A stretch of 64,000 bases of DNA. Source: Brachybacterium sp. FME24 (GTDB lineage Bacteria > Actinomycetota > Actinomycetes > Actinomycetales > Dermabacteraceae). Shown here one piece after another: positions 1 to 7,389 of the stretch (its first letter is position 1; every line of letters starts with the position of its first letter). The translations under genes and the position numbers were made by a program. Location: assembly GCF_014897705.1 (NCBI RefSeq), contig NZ_JABUXV010000010.1, positions 155,326-219,325 of the forward strand, given 5' to 3'. The notes below the pieces were generated by a model, which saw nothing but the letters and a program-made list of their open reading frames with translations, made no database searches and was not told the DNA's origin.

Positions 1-122
1 CCCCGGCCGGATCATGGCCGCGGGGTCCTCGACATGCGCCACTAGCTCATCGGGTCTCCGCAGGCGCGGCCGGGGGAAGTTCTTCCACCCCACCCACCTG
101 CACCCCGCTTGGAGACCCTCCC

Positions 123-1241
123 ATGGCTCACGCCGACTATCTGACCCCTGACCAGCTCCATCGCGCCCTCACACTGCGCGACCTCACCGATCCGGCCCAC
201 GGCGAGCACGCGATCCAGATCCTCCTGGACGCCGTCGTCACCGCCCTGAGCACCCGGTGGGGCAGCAGCGTCCGGCACGTGCGCACCTCACCGGTCGTCC
301 CCGTGCGCGAGAACTACGACCGCCTCGGCTACGGCGGCGACGACGTCACGCGAGCGAGGCGCTACACCCGCTACGTCAGTTCGACGGTGATGCTTCGCAG
401 CCACATGAGCGCGGAGATCCCCACTGCACTCGAGGACTACCCCGACCGCACGGGCGTCGACGAACTGATCGTCGTCCCAGGCATGGTCTACCGGCGCGAT
501 GCGGTGGACCGCAGCCATGTCGGCGAGCCCCACCAGGTCGACCTCTGGCGACTGCGCCGCACCGCAGGCACTGGGGACGACGACATGCTGGAGATGATCG
601 GCCTGCTGGTCGAGGCCGTACTCCCCGGCGCGCGGTGGCAGGTCACTGACGTCGAGCATCCGTACACCGTGGGCGGCCGCCAGATCGACGTGCTCCACGA
701 CGGAACGTGGCTGGAGCTCGCGGAATGCGGACGCATACACCCCGACGTCCTGCGCGGCTCCGGGCTGGATCCGCAGAGCTGGTCGGGACTGGCTCTCGGG
801 ATGGGGCTCGAGCGCGCGCTGATGCTGCGCAAGTCCATCCCCGATATCCGCTACCTGCGTGCGCGTGACCCTCGGATCGCCGAGCAGATGGTGACGCTGG
901 ATTCGTGGAAGCAGGTCTCCGCGCTGCCGCCGGCCCGGCGCGACATCTCGGTGGTCGTCGCTGAGGACGAGGACGAGGAGACCCTCGGGGACCGGATCCG
1001 CACGGCGCTCGGGGACGACGCAGAGGTCATTGAATCCGTCGAGGTACTGGGCCGCACGACTCACGGGGCCCTGCCGGAGGCTGCGCGCTCACGGCTGGGT
1101 ACCCGGTCCGGTCAGGTGAACCTGCTGCTGCGGATCATTCTGCGACCGATCGACCGTACGCTCACCTCGAGCGAGGCCAACGAGATCCGCAATCGGATCT
1201 ATCTGGCCGTGCACGAGGGTCCGGTGATCGAACTGGTCTGA
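123..1241 (+). CDS. srmL: PheS-related single-chain ligase-like protein (SrmL family)
   Basis: This 372-aa protein joins a class II aminoacyl-tRNA synthetase core of PheRS-alpha type to a C-terminal ferredoxin-fold anticodon-binding (FDX-ACB) domain. GMVYRRD (residues 120-126) followed by HVGEPHQVDLW resembles PheS motif 2 and its substrate loop. GMGLERALML (226-235) is motif 3, and the FDX-ACB domain starts at ARRDISVVV (about 272). Housekeeping PheS lacks FDX-ACB, which normally sits on PheT, and no pheT is adjacent. The gene therefore fits the actinobacterial PheS-related 'mystery ligase' family, whose substrate is unknown. The ATG start has GGAG about seven bases upstream. The SDR gene follows 34 bp later but has its own -10 box. 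The family call is firm; the biochemical role is unknown. Confidence 0.85.
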   Translation: MAHADYLTPDQLHRALTLRDLTDPAHGEHAIQILLDAVVTALSTRWGSSVRHVRTSPVVPVRENYDRLGYGGDDVTRARRYTRYVSSTVMLRSHMSAEIPTALEDYPDRTGVDELIVVPGMVYRRDAVDRSHVGEPHQVDLWRLRRTAGTGDDDMLEMIGLLVEAVLPGARWQVTDVEHPYTVGGRQIDVLHDGTWLELAECGRIHPDVLRGSGLDPQSWSGLALGMGLERALMLRKSIPDIRYLRARDPRIAEQMVTLDSWKQVSALPPARRDISVVVAEDEDEETLGDRIRTALGDDAEVIESVEVLGRTTHGALPEAARSRLGTRSGQVNLLLRIILRPIDRTLTSSEANEIRNRIYLAVHEGPVIELV

Positions 1242-1263
1242 GCAGCGCCCCGGCACTCCCCGA

Positions 1264-1269
1264 TACTCT
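1264..1269 (+). promoter_or_regulatory. -10 box of a leaderless promoter
   Basis: TACTCT lies exactly six bases before the ATG of the SDR gene, which itself has no Shine-Dalgarno sequence. The same TANNNT-N6-start layout recurs at several other genes here. No convincing -35 is visible. Transcription is inferred to start at the A of the start codon. Confidence 0.5.
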
Positions 1270-1275
1270 CGTGCG

Positions 1276-2043
1276 ATGAACAACGCGTCGTTCCTGCAGT
1301 CCCTGTTCGGCCTCGAGGGGCGCTCCGCACTGGTCACCGGGGGCAGCTCGGGGATCGGCCACGCCATCGCCATCGCCCTGGCCCGCGCGGGGGCGCGGGT
1401 GCTGATCGCCGCGCGCACGGCCGAGGCGATCGAGGCGACCGTCGAGGAGATCCACAACTCCGGCGGCTCGGCCGACGGGATCCGCGCGGATGTCTCCACC
1501 CGCGCCGGCACGCACGCGCTGGCCGACGCTGCCGGTGAGGTGGACATCCTGGTGAACTCTGCAGGCATCAACCTGCGCCCTCCGCTGCCCGAGCTGGAGG
1601 AGGACACCTGGGACGCCACGATGGCGGTGAACCTCGAGGCACCGTTCCTGCTCGGCCAGCGACTCGCTCCGGGCATGGCCGAGCGCGGTTACGGACGCCT
1701 GATCCACATCAGCTCGCAACAGGCGCAGCGTCCTTTCGCGGACAGCGGCGCCTACGGCGTCTCGAAGGCGGCCGTGGAGGCCCTGGCCCGCTCGCAGGCC
1801 GAAGCATGGTCACCGCACGGGGTGACCGCGAACGTGCTGGTCCCGGGTTATGTGAGCACGCCGCTGAATCAGCGGCTGAGCTCGGACCCGTCACGGGTGA
1901 CAGCGCTCGCGGCGCGCACCCTGATCGGTCGCAACGGCCTGCCCGAGGACTTCGCGGGCGCTGCGGTGTTCCTCGCGAGCCCCGCGTCGGCGTATGTCAC
2001 CGGGCAGTGCCTCCCCGTGGACGGCGGCTTCTCGGTGCACTGA
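1276..2043 (+). CDS. SDR family NAD(P)-dependent oxidoreductase
   Basis: This 255-aa classical short-chain dehydrogenase has the Rossmann motif TGGSSGIG near residues 21-28, the structural NSAG motif near 93-96 and catalytic YGVSK after a serine-rich strand (HISSQQ). The C-terminal VTGQCLPVDGG is typical of sugar-alcohol and 3-ketoacyl-type SDRs, including gluconate 5-dehydrogenase-like enzymes. The substrate cannot be read from the sequence. The start is set by the leaderless promoter box six bases upstream. The gene follows srmL on the same strand and meets the DapA-like gene tail to tail across a palindromic repeat. Confidence 0.9.
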   Translation: MNNASFLQSLFGLEGRSALVTGGSSGIGHAIAIALARAGARVLIAARTAEAIEATVEEIHNSGGSADGIRADVSTRAGTHALADAAGEVDILVNSAGINLRPPLPELEEDTWDATMAVNLEAPFLLGQRLAPGMAERGYGRLIHISSQQAQRPFADSGAYGVSKAAVEALARSQAEAWSPHGVTANVLVPGYVSTPLNQRLSSDPSRVTALAARTLIGRNGLPEDFAGAAVFLASPASAYVTGQCLPVDGGFSVH

Positions 2044-2104
2044 CCTTGCGCGGTGACACCACTTCAACGTGAGCCAGTGGATGAGCAGGTGCACTGAGCA
2101 GGGT

Positions 2105-2160
2105 CCACCCCGCCTGAGGGGGCGGTATCCGGTACCTCAAACGCCTACTCAGGCGGGGTG
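2105..2160. repeat. Intergenic palindromic repeat, copy 1
   Basis: Perfect 13-bp arms, 2106-2118 and 2148-2160 (CACCCCGCCTGAG and its complement), enclose a 29-nt loop. The left part shares CCACCCCGCSTGAGGGGGCG with a second palindrome at 5207. It lies between two convergent genes, where it could act as a bidirectional terminator, although no T-tract follows on either strand. Confidence 0.7.
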
Positions 2161-2262
2161 CTCGCGTCGTCCCGTGCCCGGTCGCGCGTGTTTGGCTGCT
2201 TCGGCGCTCCTAGCCACCTTGGCCCCGAGCCCCTGCTCCCCTGCTCCCCTGCTCCGACATCG

Positions 2263-3153
2263 TCACTCAGCCAGGACGAGGGCCTCGATCGCGTCGATGA
2301 CTCGCTTCCGGTCCTCACCGTCGAGCCCGCGCAGCGGTCGTGGCAGGCACGGCGCCGTGACCAGTCCGAGGTGCTCGGCGATGGTGGCGGTGACGCGCAG
2401 ACTCCCGTGCTCTGCGAAGAGGTCCCACAGCGGTGCCAGTCGTGCGGACTCGGTGAGCGCAGCGTCGTCCCCGGCTGCCGCGAGGCGCGCGATGGTCGCG
2501 GCCGCGCCAGGCACCGTGCCGCCGAGCACGGAGAACCAGGCATCGCAGCCGGCCAGCAGGCCCGTCGCACCGGCGCCGTCCCCGGAGATGCCGAGGTGCA
2601 CCTGCTCGGGGATCACGGCGCGGATCGCCTGGATCCGCTCGCGCACCTCGGCGACGCTGCCGCTGATCGGCGGGATCTTGATCGCTTCGACGTGCGGCAG
2701 TTGGGCGATGTGCGCGTACAGGTCGAGGGAGAACGTGAAGTGCGTGGTGCCGGGGTTGTCGTAGAGGACCAGCGGCACCGACAGCTCGGCGGTGACGTCC
2801 TCGTAGAGACCGGCGACGTCGTCCTCGGTGAGCGCCTGGTAGCTGACCGGGGCGAGCAGCACGGCGTCGGTCCCGACCTCCTGGGCGTCGGCGGCGAGCG
2901 CGCGGACCTGCGAGGTGCGCAGCGCGCTGATGCCCACGATGACCGGGACATCCCCGGAGTGCTCGATCGTCGCCGCGGACACTGCGCGTCGTTCGCTGCG
3001 GTCGAGGTAGGCGTAGGAGCCCGTCGAGCCGAGCGCGCCGATCGAGTCGACGTCGGCCGCCACGAGCCGGTCGATCAGCCGCGTGTAGGCAGCGAGATCG
3101 ACCTGATCGTCACGCAGAGGGGTGAGCGGGAAGGCGCTGAGGCCGGTGAACAC
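2263..3153 (-). CDS. Dihydrodipicolinate synthase/N-acetylneuraminate lyase family protein
   Basis: This 296-aa class I aldolase of the DapA/NanA TIM-barrel family has the GSTG substrate-binding loop at 42-45, catalytic Tyr131 in YDNPG and Schiff-base Lys159 in VEAIKIPP. The GTG start was chosen because AGGAG lies just upstream and the family fold begins FTGLSAFPLTPL directly after it; longer upstream reading is low-complexity. It is the last gene of a reverse-strand set with a RidA protein (25 bp upstream). RidA proteins remove reactive enamine/imine intermediates, so a lyase or dehydratase making 2-oxo acids or imines would be a logical partner. True DapA activity is unlikely from context; the substrate is unknown. 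Confidence 0.88.
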   Translation of the reverse strand: MFTGLSAFPLTPLRDDQVDLAAYTRLIDRLVAADVDSIGALGSTGSYAYLDRSERRAVSAATIEHSGDVPVIVGISALRTSQVRALAADAQEVGTDAVLLAPVSYQALTEDDVAGLYEDVTAELSVPLVLYDNPGTTHFTFSLDLYAHIAQLPHVEAIKIPPISGSVAEVRERIQAIRAVIPEQVHLGISGDGAGATGLLAGCDAWFSVLGGTVPGAAATIARLAAAGDDAALTESARLAPLWDLFAEHGSLRVTATIAEHLGLVTAPCLPRPLRGLDGEDRKRVIDAIEALVLAE

Positions 3154-3178
3154 GAGGAGCTCCTGAAGGGTAGGGGTG

Positions 3179-3580
3179 TCAGTCGACGACGGCGGCGACG
3201 GCTTCGATCTCGACGAGCTGGTCGTCGTAACCGAGCACGGTGACGCCGACGAGAGTGCTCGGCGCGTCGTGCTCCCCGAAGGTATCGCGCACCACGTTCC
3301 AAGCCGTGACCAGGTCCTCCTGCCGGCTGGAGGCGACGGAGACGCGGGTACTGATGACGTCCTCGATCGCGGCACCGGCGTCGGCCAGCGCCGTACTCAT
3401 GTTCTCGAGGCACTTCTCCGCCTGCGCCGCGTAGTCGCCGGCGCCGTGGGTCGAGCCGTCCGCGTTCAGCGGGCAGGAGCCGGCCAGGAAGATCAGGCGT
3501 GCATTGGCCGGGGCGGTCGCGGCGTAGGCGTACTGGGCGACGTCGGACAGCGCGGCAGAGCGGATGAGGGTGGCGGGCAT
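3179..3580 (-). CDS. RidA family protein (enamine/imine deaminase type)
   Basis: This 133-aa YjgF/YER057c/UK114-fold protein has Arg79 in STRVSVAS and Glu124 in LVEIEAVA, matching the arginine and glutamate that bind the carboxylate and activate water in RidA. RidA enzymes hydrolyse 2-aminoacrylate and related imines to 2-oxo acids and ammonia. The start has GAGGAG seven bases upstream. It lies between the DUF6226/DUF1990 gene (28 bp) and the DapA-like lyase (25 bp), so it probably belongs to the same transcript and works on that lyase's product. Its own substrate is not defined by sequence. Confidence 0.9.
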   Translation of the reverse strand: MPATLIRSAALSDVAQYAYAATAPANARLIFLAGSCPLNADGSTHGAGDYAAQAEKCLENMSTALADAGAAIEDVISTRVSVASSRQEDLVTAWNVVRDTFGEHDAPSTLVGVTVLGYDDQLVEIEAVAAVVD

Positions 3581-3608
3581 CGGGTTCTCCTCGGGGTGGG
3601 TGAGCGGC

Positions 3609-5045
3609 TCAGGTGGAGAGGGCGCGCAGGTAGCGGCGGGTGCAGTACTCCTGGACGAGGCGGGAGACCGGAGCGCCGAGCCGGGCGTACCAGGTGGCGG
3701 GCTTGGAGACGGCGTCGAGGTGGAAGCGCATCAGCCCGGTCGCGGTCCGCGTGATGGTGAACTCCTCGATCCCGGACTCCGGGTGTCCGGGCAGGGTGGC
3801 GTAGGCGAAGCCGGCACGGTCCGGTTCGTCGACCACCCGGAGCACGCGGCAGGGCGCGGTGATCAGGAAGGGCCAGATGCCCAGGCGGAGCCGCACCTCG
3901 GTCCCGGCCTGGAGCGGGGCTCGCTCCGCGATGACCCGGAACCCCGCGCGACGATGCACCGTCCAGCCGAGCAGTGCGGACCGTGCCTGATCGAAGTCCG
4001 TGCCGACCACCACGGAGCTGCGGTGGATCCGGCGATGACCGGCCGGCGTGCTCTCCAGCGCGTCGAGCGGCACGGTGAGCGCCCCGGTCTCGTCGCGGAC
4101 GTACCGAGACGTCGTCGCCGTCCCCGTCCGCCCTGGGCGGAGCCGGTGGATCCGGGCGGCGAGCGGAGGCGGGAAGGCAGCGATCACTGTCTCGAGCAGG
4201 CGCGTCGGCCACGCCTCGCGCAGCTTCTCGTCGGCCCAGGCGGAGTCCATCGGGTCGATCGGCGGGCAGAGCGGGCGCGGGGTCCATCCTTCCGCCCAGG
4301 GGCCGGCGCTGACCTGCACGGTCATGTCGGGCTCGCCGGTGCCGCTGCCGCTCGAGGCCCCGAAGGAACTGCGCTGGCTGTGCCCCAGAGGGGTCAGCAC
4401 GACCTCGCAGGATCCGTCGACGATGGAGAGGATCGCCGTGTCGAGCTGTTCGAGCAGGTCACGGGACCCTGAGTCGCAGGCATCGCAGCCGCAGTCCGGG
4501 AGGGTCTCGACGGCTACTGCGGGCTCGCCGAGGCCGATGACGAGGCCCGGGAGCTCGGCGTCCTCGCCGCCGACGTCGGTGGTGCCGCAGCTGTCGTCAG
4601 GCGCGGTGCGGGCGAGGACGAGTGCCTGCCCGCCCGCTCGACGAGGGCGCAGCACCATGGTGCGATGCCGATCGACGTGCGGTTCGACGACCCAGGCGAC
4701 CTTCGTGCGGTCCTCGACAACGGTCTCGTCGGCCCAGCCGCGGGCGGTGAGCACGCGACTCCAGGCCCCGGCACGGGCCCACAGGATCCGGTACATGGAC
4801 GGGTCCAGGCAACGGCTGTACTCCGCCTCGAGGGAGTCACGGATCTCGCCGCCGGCCTCCCGGTGAGGGTCCGTCCAGCCCGGCGTGCACGCCTCGGTCA
4901 CGTCGAAGGCGGCCTCGACCTCGGCGAGCAGCGCGAGGATCTCGGCGGAGAACGGCGGGCCCTCGAACGTCGGGCCCTCCCGAGCGACGTCCCGGAAGCT
5001 CGACTGGCGGTCCTCCCACCAGGTGGGAGCGGAGGGGAAGGCCAT
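3609..5045 (-). CDS. DUF6226-DUF1990 fusion protein
   Basis: The 478-aa product has two recognisable parts. Residues about 1-230 resemble DUF6226 proteins, including a Cys pair in CGCDACDSGS. The C-terminal about 170 residues are a DUF1990 domain, with conserved GWTVHRRAGF, the GFAYATLPGHPESG segment and a SKPATWYARLG tail. Neither domain has a proven function; DUF1990 has a lipocalin/START-like beta fold. No signal peptide or transmembrane segment is seen, so it should be cytosolic. The ATG at 5045 is preferred over an upstream in-frame start because TACGTT lies exactly six bases before it. It heads a reverse-strand set with RidA and the DapA-like lyase. Confidence 0.75.
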   Translation of the reverse strand: MAFPSAPTWWEDRQSSFRDVAREGPTFEGPPFSAEILALLAEVEAAFDVTEACTPGWTDPHREAGGEIRDSLEAEYSRCLDPSMYRILWARAGAWSRVLTARGWADETVVEDRTKVAWVVEPHVDRHRTMVLRPRRAGGQALVLARTAPDDSCGTTDVGGEDAELPGLVIGLGEPAVAVETLPDCGCDACDSGSRDLLEQLDTAILSIVDGSCEVVLTPLGHSQRSSFGASSGSGTGEPDMTVQVSAGPWAEGWTPRPLCPPIDPMDSAWADEKLREAWPTRLLETVIAAFPPPLAARIHRLRPGRTGTATTSRYVRDETGALTVPLDALESTPAGHRRIHRSSVVVGTDFDQARSALLGWTVHRRAGFRVIAERAPLQAGTEVRLRLGIWPFLITAPCRVLRVVDEPDRAGFAYATLPGHPESGIEEFTITRTATGLMRFHLDAVSKPATWYARLGAPVSRLVQEYCTRRYLRALST

Positions 5046-5051
5046 GACGAG

Positions 5052-5057
5052 AACGTA
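5052..5057 (-). promoter_or_regulatory. -10 box of a leaderless promoter
   Basis: On the reverse strand TACGTT is followed by six bases (CTCGTC) and then the ATG of the DUF6226/DUF1990 gene. No ribosome-binding site is present, so a leaderless transcript is inferred. It would drive the three-gene set down to 2263. Confidence 0.5.
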
Positions 5058-5206
5058 CAGGCCGGCGGCGCTCCGCCTCCACCTCAATCTGGGAAGGGGC
5101 GGGCGTGGAGGTGCGGGCGCTGGAGGTCATGGGGAGAATCGGGCGCCGACGCGGGCGATGGCGAGAAGGTGCCCCGTCCCGACGCTTCAGGCGCGCTCGC
5201 GGCCTT

Positions 5207-5259
5207 CCACCCCGCGTGAGGGGGCGACATGGAGGGCGAATACCGCCCCCTCACGCAGG
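5207..5259. repeat. Intergenic palindromic repeat, copy 2
   Basis: The arms CGTGAGGGGGCG (5215-5226) and its exact complement (5244-5255) form a 12-bp stem with a 17-nt loop. The left flank shares 19 of 20 bases with copy 1 at 2105. It is the main content of the otherwise empty 5058-5407 interval between the VOC gene end and the DUF6226 promoter. Confidence 0.65.
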
Positions 5260-5407
5260 GGCGACGCGAAACGGAACGCGGCGGGCTCACGTCCCTTCTC
5301 GTTGCGGGCGGCAGATCACGGGTCACTGCGTACCGAGATCGCCCGCGACGCTCTTCCCGCACCGTGGCGGCCCGTCTCGAACTGCTCCCGACCTGTCGCC
5401 GGCCCCC

Positions 5408-5812
5408 TCACCAGGACTGGCCCGGTCGATAGCTGCCCACCGACCACTGGTGTCCCTCGGGGTCGAGCACCTCGAAGCGGTAGTTCCCCCAGGGGGTCGT
5501 CTCCGGGGAGCGCAGCGTCGTCGCCCCGGCGGCCGCGACGCGGGCGTAGAGGGCGTCCACGTCCTTCTCGTCATCGAGAGACAGCACGGGGGCCCGGACG
5601 GTCGAGCCGTCGACGACGGGCGATGCCAGCTGCCCCTCGGCGGCCGCCTGCACCATCACCACGGCGTCGCCGAGGCGGAGCTCCGCGTGGTCGATCGTGC
5701 CCTCCTGCGCACCGAAGCAGGCCGTGACCTCGAATCCGAAGGCGTCCACCAGCCAGCGCACGGCGGCGACCGGGTCGCGATACAGGGTGAACAGGGACAA
5801 AGTCGCAGTCAT
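5408..5812 (-). CDS. VOC family protein (glyoxalase/bleomycin-resistance fold)
   Basis: This 134-aa protein shows the paired beta-alpha-beta-beta-beta modules of the vicinal oxygen chelate superfamily. It opens with LSLFTLYRDPVAAVRWLVDA and ends with the typical TPWGNYRFEVLDPEGHQW strand. The metal-ligand positions are only partly clear (Glu in RFEVLDPEGH). Substrates in this superfamily cannot be inferred from sequence alone. The ATG at 5812 is preferred over the longer in-frame start because the fold begins directly after it and GGAAGAG precedes it. The gene is downstream of, and on the same strand as, the DAHP synthase, 137 bp away. Confidence 0.82.
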   Translation of the reverse strand: MTATLSLFTLYRDPVAAVRWLVDAFGFEVTACFGAQEGTIDHAELRLGDAVVMVQAAAEGQLASPVVDGSTVRAPVLSLDDEKDVDALYARVAAAGATTLRSPETTPWGNYRFEVLDPEGHQWSVGSYRPGQSW

Positions 5813-5949
5813 GGGGTCTCTTCCAGATCGGGGTGCAGTCACGGGGCAGGTCGGGGTGCAGGTCCTCGTCGGCTCCCGGCGCCCACGACGCTACGGAACC
5901 TGGAGGACAGGAGCTGTCCGCGAGCACGCCTCCCGACCGGCTCCGTTCC

Positions 5950-7044
5950 TCACGCCCGGGCTCCGGTACGGCGGCGCCGCACCCCACCGGCGAGCGCGCG
6001 CAGCACGCCGTCGGTCGTCTCCCAGTCCATGCACGTGTCGGTGACGGACTGCCCGTGCACGAGGCCCGCGGGCCCGGCGTGCACATCGAGGTTCTGCGCC
6101 CCGGCGATCAGGTTGCTCTCGAGCATGACCCCGGCGACCGCCGCGCCGTCCACCGCGACCTGGTCGGCGAGCATCGTGGCGACCTCGGCCTGGCGCCTGT
6201 GGTCCTTGCCGCTGTTGCCGTGGCTGGCGTCGATGACCAGGCGCGGGGGCAGGCCCTGCGCGGTCAGACGCTCGGCGGCCGCGCGCACCGGTCCGGGCCC
6301 CCAGTTCGGGCCGTCCGCACCGCCGCGCAGGATCACGGACGCATCCGGGTTGCCCGTGGTCGAGACCAGGCTCGCGCGGCCGTCGGCCCCGATCCCGAGG
6401 AAGGACTGCGGCGCCGAGGCCGATGCCACCGCGTCGAGCGCGACCTGGATGCCGCCGTCGGTGCCGTTCTTGAAGCCGATCGGCATCGACAGCCCGGAGG
6501 CGAGCTGGCGGTGGATCTGGGATTCGGTGGTGCGCGCGCCGATCGCGCCCCAGCTGATGAGGTCCGCGGTGTACTGCGGGCTGATCGGCTCGAGGAACTC
6601 GGTCGCGCAGGGCAGGCCGAGCGCGGTGACCTCGCGCAGGAAGGTGCGCGCGGTGCGCAGACCGGTGGCGATGTCGTGGCTGCCGTTGAGGTGCGGGTCG
6701 TTGATCAGGCCCTTCCAGCCCACGGTGGTGCGCGGCTTCTCGAAGTACGTGCGCATCACCAGCAGCAGGTCGTCGCCGAGCTCCCTCCGCGCCTCGGCGA
6801 GCAGATGGGCGTACTCGAGACCCGCGCGAGGATCATGGATCGAGCAGGGGCCGACGACCACCAGCAGGCGGTCGTCCCGGCCCGCGAGCACCTCGCGCAC
6901 GGCGTCCCTGCTGCGGGCGACCAGCTCGGCCTGGCCCGGATCGAGGGGGATCTCCGCCAGGAGGTCCGCGGGGCTGGGCAGCGGCGTGATGCCCGCGATA
7001 TGGCGATCGGCAGCGGTGGCGGGGGATGTATCGAGAACTGTCAT
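5950..7044 (-). CDS. aroG: 3-deoxy-7-phosphoheptulonate (DAHP) synthase, type I
   Basis: This 364-aa class I DAHP synthase (AroF/G/H family) condenses phosphoenolpyruvate and erythrose 4-phosphate in the first step of the shikimate pathway. Hallmarks are VVVGPCSIHDP (the metal/PEP loop), RTYFEKPRTTVGWKGLINDP, GFKNGTDG, VILRGG and DASHGNSGKDH. Length is normal for the family. The AGGACAGGACCC sequence before the ATG supplies a ribosome-binding site. About 100 bp upstream is a short leader peptide rich in aromatic residues, followed by an intrinsic terminator, so synthesis should be attenuated by charged aromatic tRNAs. Type I and type II enzymes coexist in some actinobacteria; which is the main one here is unknown. 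Confidence 0.95.
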   Translation of the reverse strand: MTVLDTSPATAADRHIAGITPLPSPADLLAEIPLDPGQAELVARSRDAVREVLAGRDDRLLVVVGPCSIHDPRAGLEYAHLLAEARRELGDDLLLVMRTYFEKPRTTVGWKGLINDPHLNGSHDIATGLRTARTFLREVTALGLPCATEFLEPISPQYTADLISWGAIGARTTESQIHRQLASGLSMPIGFKNGTDGGIQVALDAVASASAPQSFLGIGADGRASLVSTTGNPDASVILRGGADGPNWGPGPVRAAAERLTAQGLPPRLVIDASHGNSGKDHRRQAEVATMLADQVAVDGAAVAGVMLESNLIAGAQNLDVHAGPAGLVHGQSVTDTCMDWETTDGVLRALAGGVRRRRTGARA

Positions 7045-7090
7045 GGGTCCTGTCCTGAGATCAGGGCGGACCCACTGCAGAGCCCGCCGG

Positions 7091-7122
7091 AAACGGCAAA
7101 GGGCAGAGCATGTGCTCTGCCC
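7091..7122 (-). terminator. Attenuator terminator before DAHP synthase
   Basis: Perfect 10-bp arms GGGCAGAGCA (7101-7110) and TGCTCTGCCC (7113-7122) with a 2-nt centre form a stable hairpin. On the reverse strand it is followed by TTTGCCGTTT (7100-7091), an interrupted U-tract. It sits between the leader peptide and aroG, the expected place for an attenuator. Confidence 0.75.
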
Positions 7123-7146
7123 GTCGGCTCTGAAGGGATGGTGACG

Positions 7147-7206
7147 CTATGCCAGCGGCGGCCCCTCCAGGGCCGACTGCGCATAGGTAAACCATCGGTT
7201 CGTCAT
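7147..7206 (-). CDS. Aromatic amino acid leader peptide (attenuation)
   Basis: This 19-aa reading frame begins MTNRWFTYAQS and carries Trp5, Phe6 and Tyr8 in a row broken only by Thr. Phe and Tyr use TTT and TAT, AT-rich codons unusual in this genome. It lies directly upstream of DAHP synthase on the same strand. A -10 box TACAGT sits exactly six bases before its ATG and no Shine-Dalgarno is present, so it is probably the first codon of a leaderless transcript. A CGGCCC/GGGCCG hairpin (7159-7175) lies within its 3' half and the terminator follows. Ribosome stalling on scarce Trp-, Phe- or Tyr-tRNA would then favour read-through into aroG. Leader-peptide attenuation of aromatic genes is known in actinobacteria; this instance is inferred. 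Confidence 0.72.
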   Translation of the reverse strand: MTNRWFTYAQSALEGPPLA

Positions 7207-7212
7207 GGAGGG

Positions 7213-7218
7213 ACTGTA
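7213..7218 (-). promoter_or_regulatory. -10 box of the aroG leader promoter
   Basis: TACAGT on the reverse strand is followed by CCCTCC and then the ATG of the leader peptide, so the start codon coincides with the expected transcription start. A weak TTCGAT-like -35 lies about 16-17 bases further upstream. Confidence 0.6.
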
Positions 7219-7389
7219 CCTCGAACCTCGCGACATCGAACATCGGGCGGCCAGGACGACGGGAGCAGGGGTGATCCGTCGACTCTCCAGCCCTCCCCGC
7301 TCTGGGCAGAACGGGGAATCCGGCCTACGGTGGGGACAAGGTCCACCGCCGGGCCGGCGACGGGCCGCAACCTCTAGGAGGACGGCGCC

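Noticed and set aside
7061..7243. 60-codon frame overlapping the aroG leader in another register
   Set aside because: It runs through the terminator hairpin and lacks a start signal. The 19-codon W-F-T-Y frame fits the -10 spacing and biology better.
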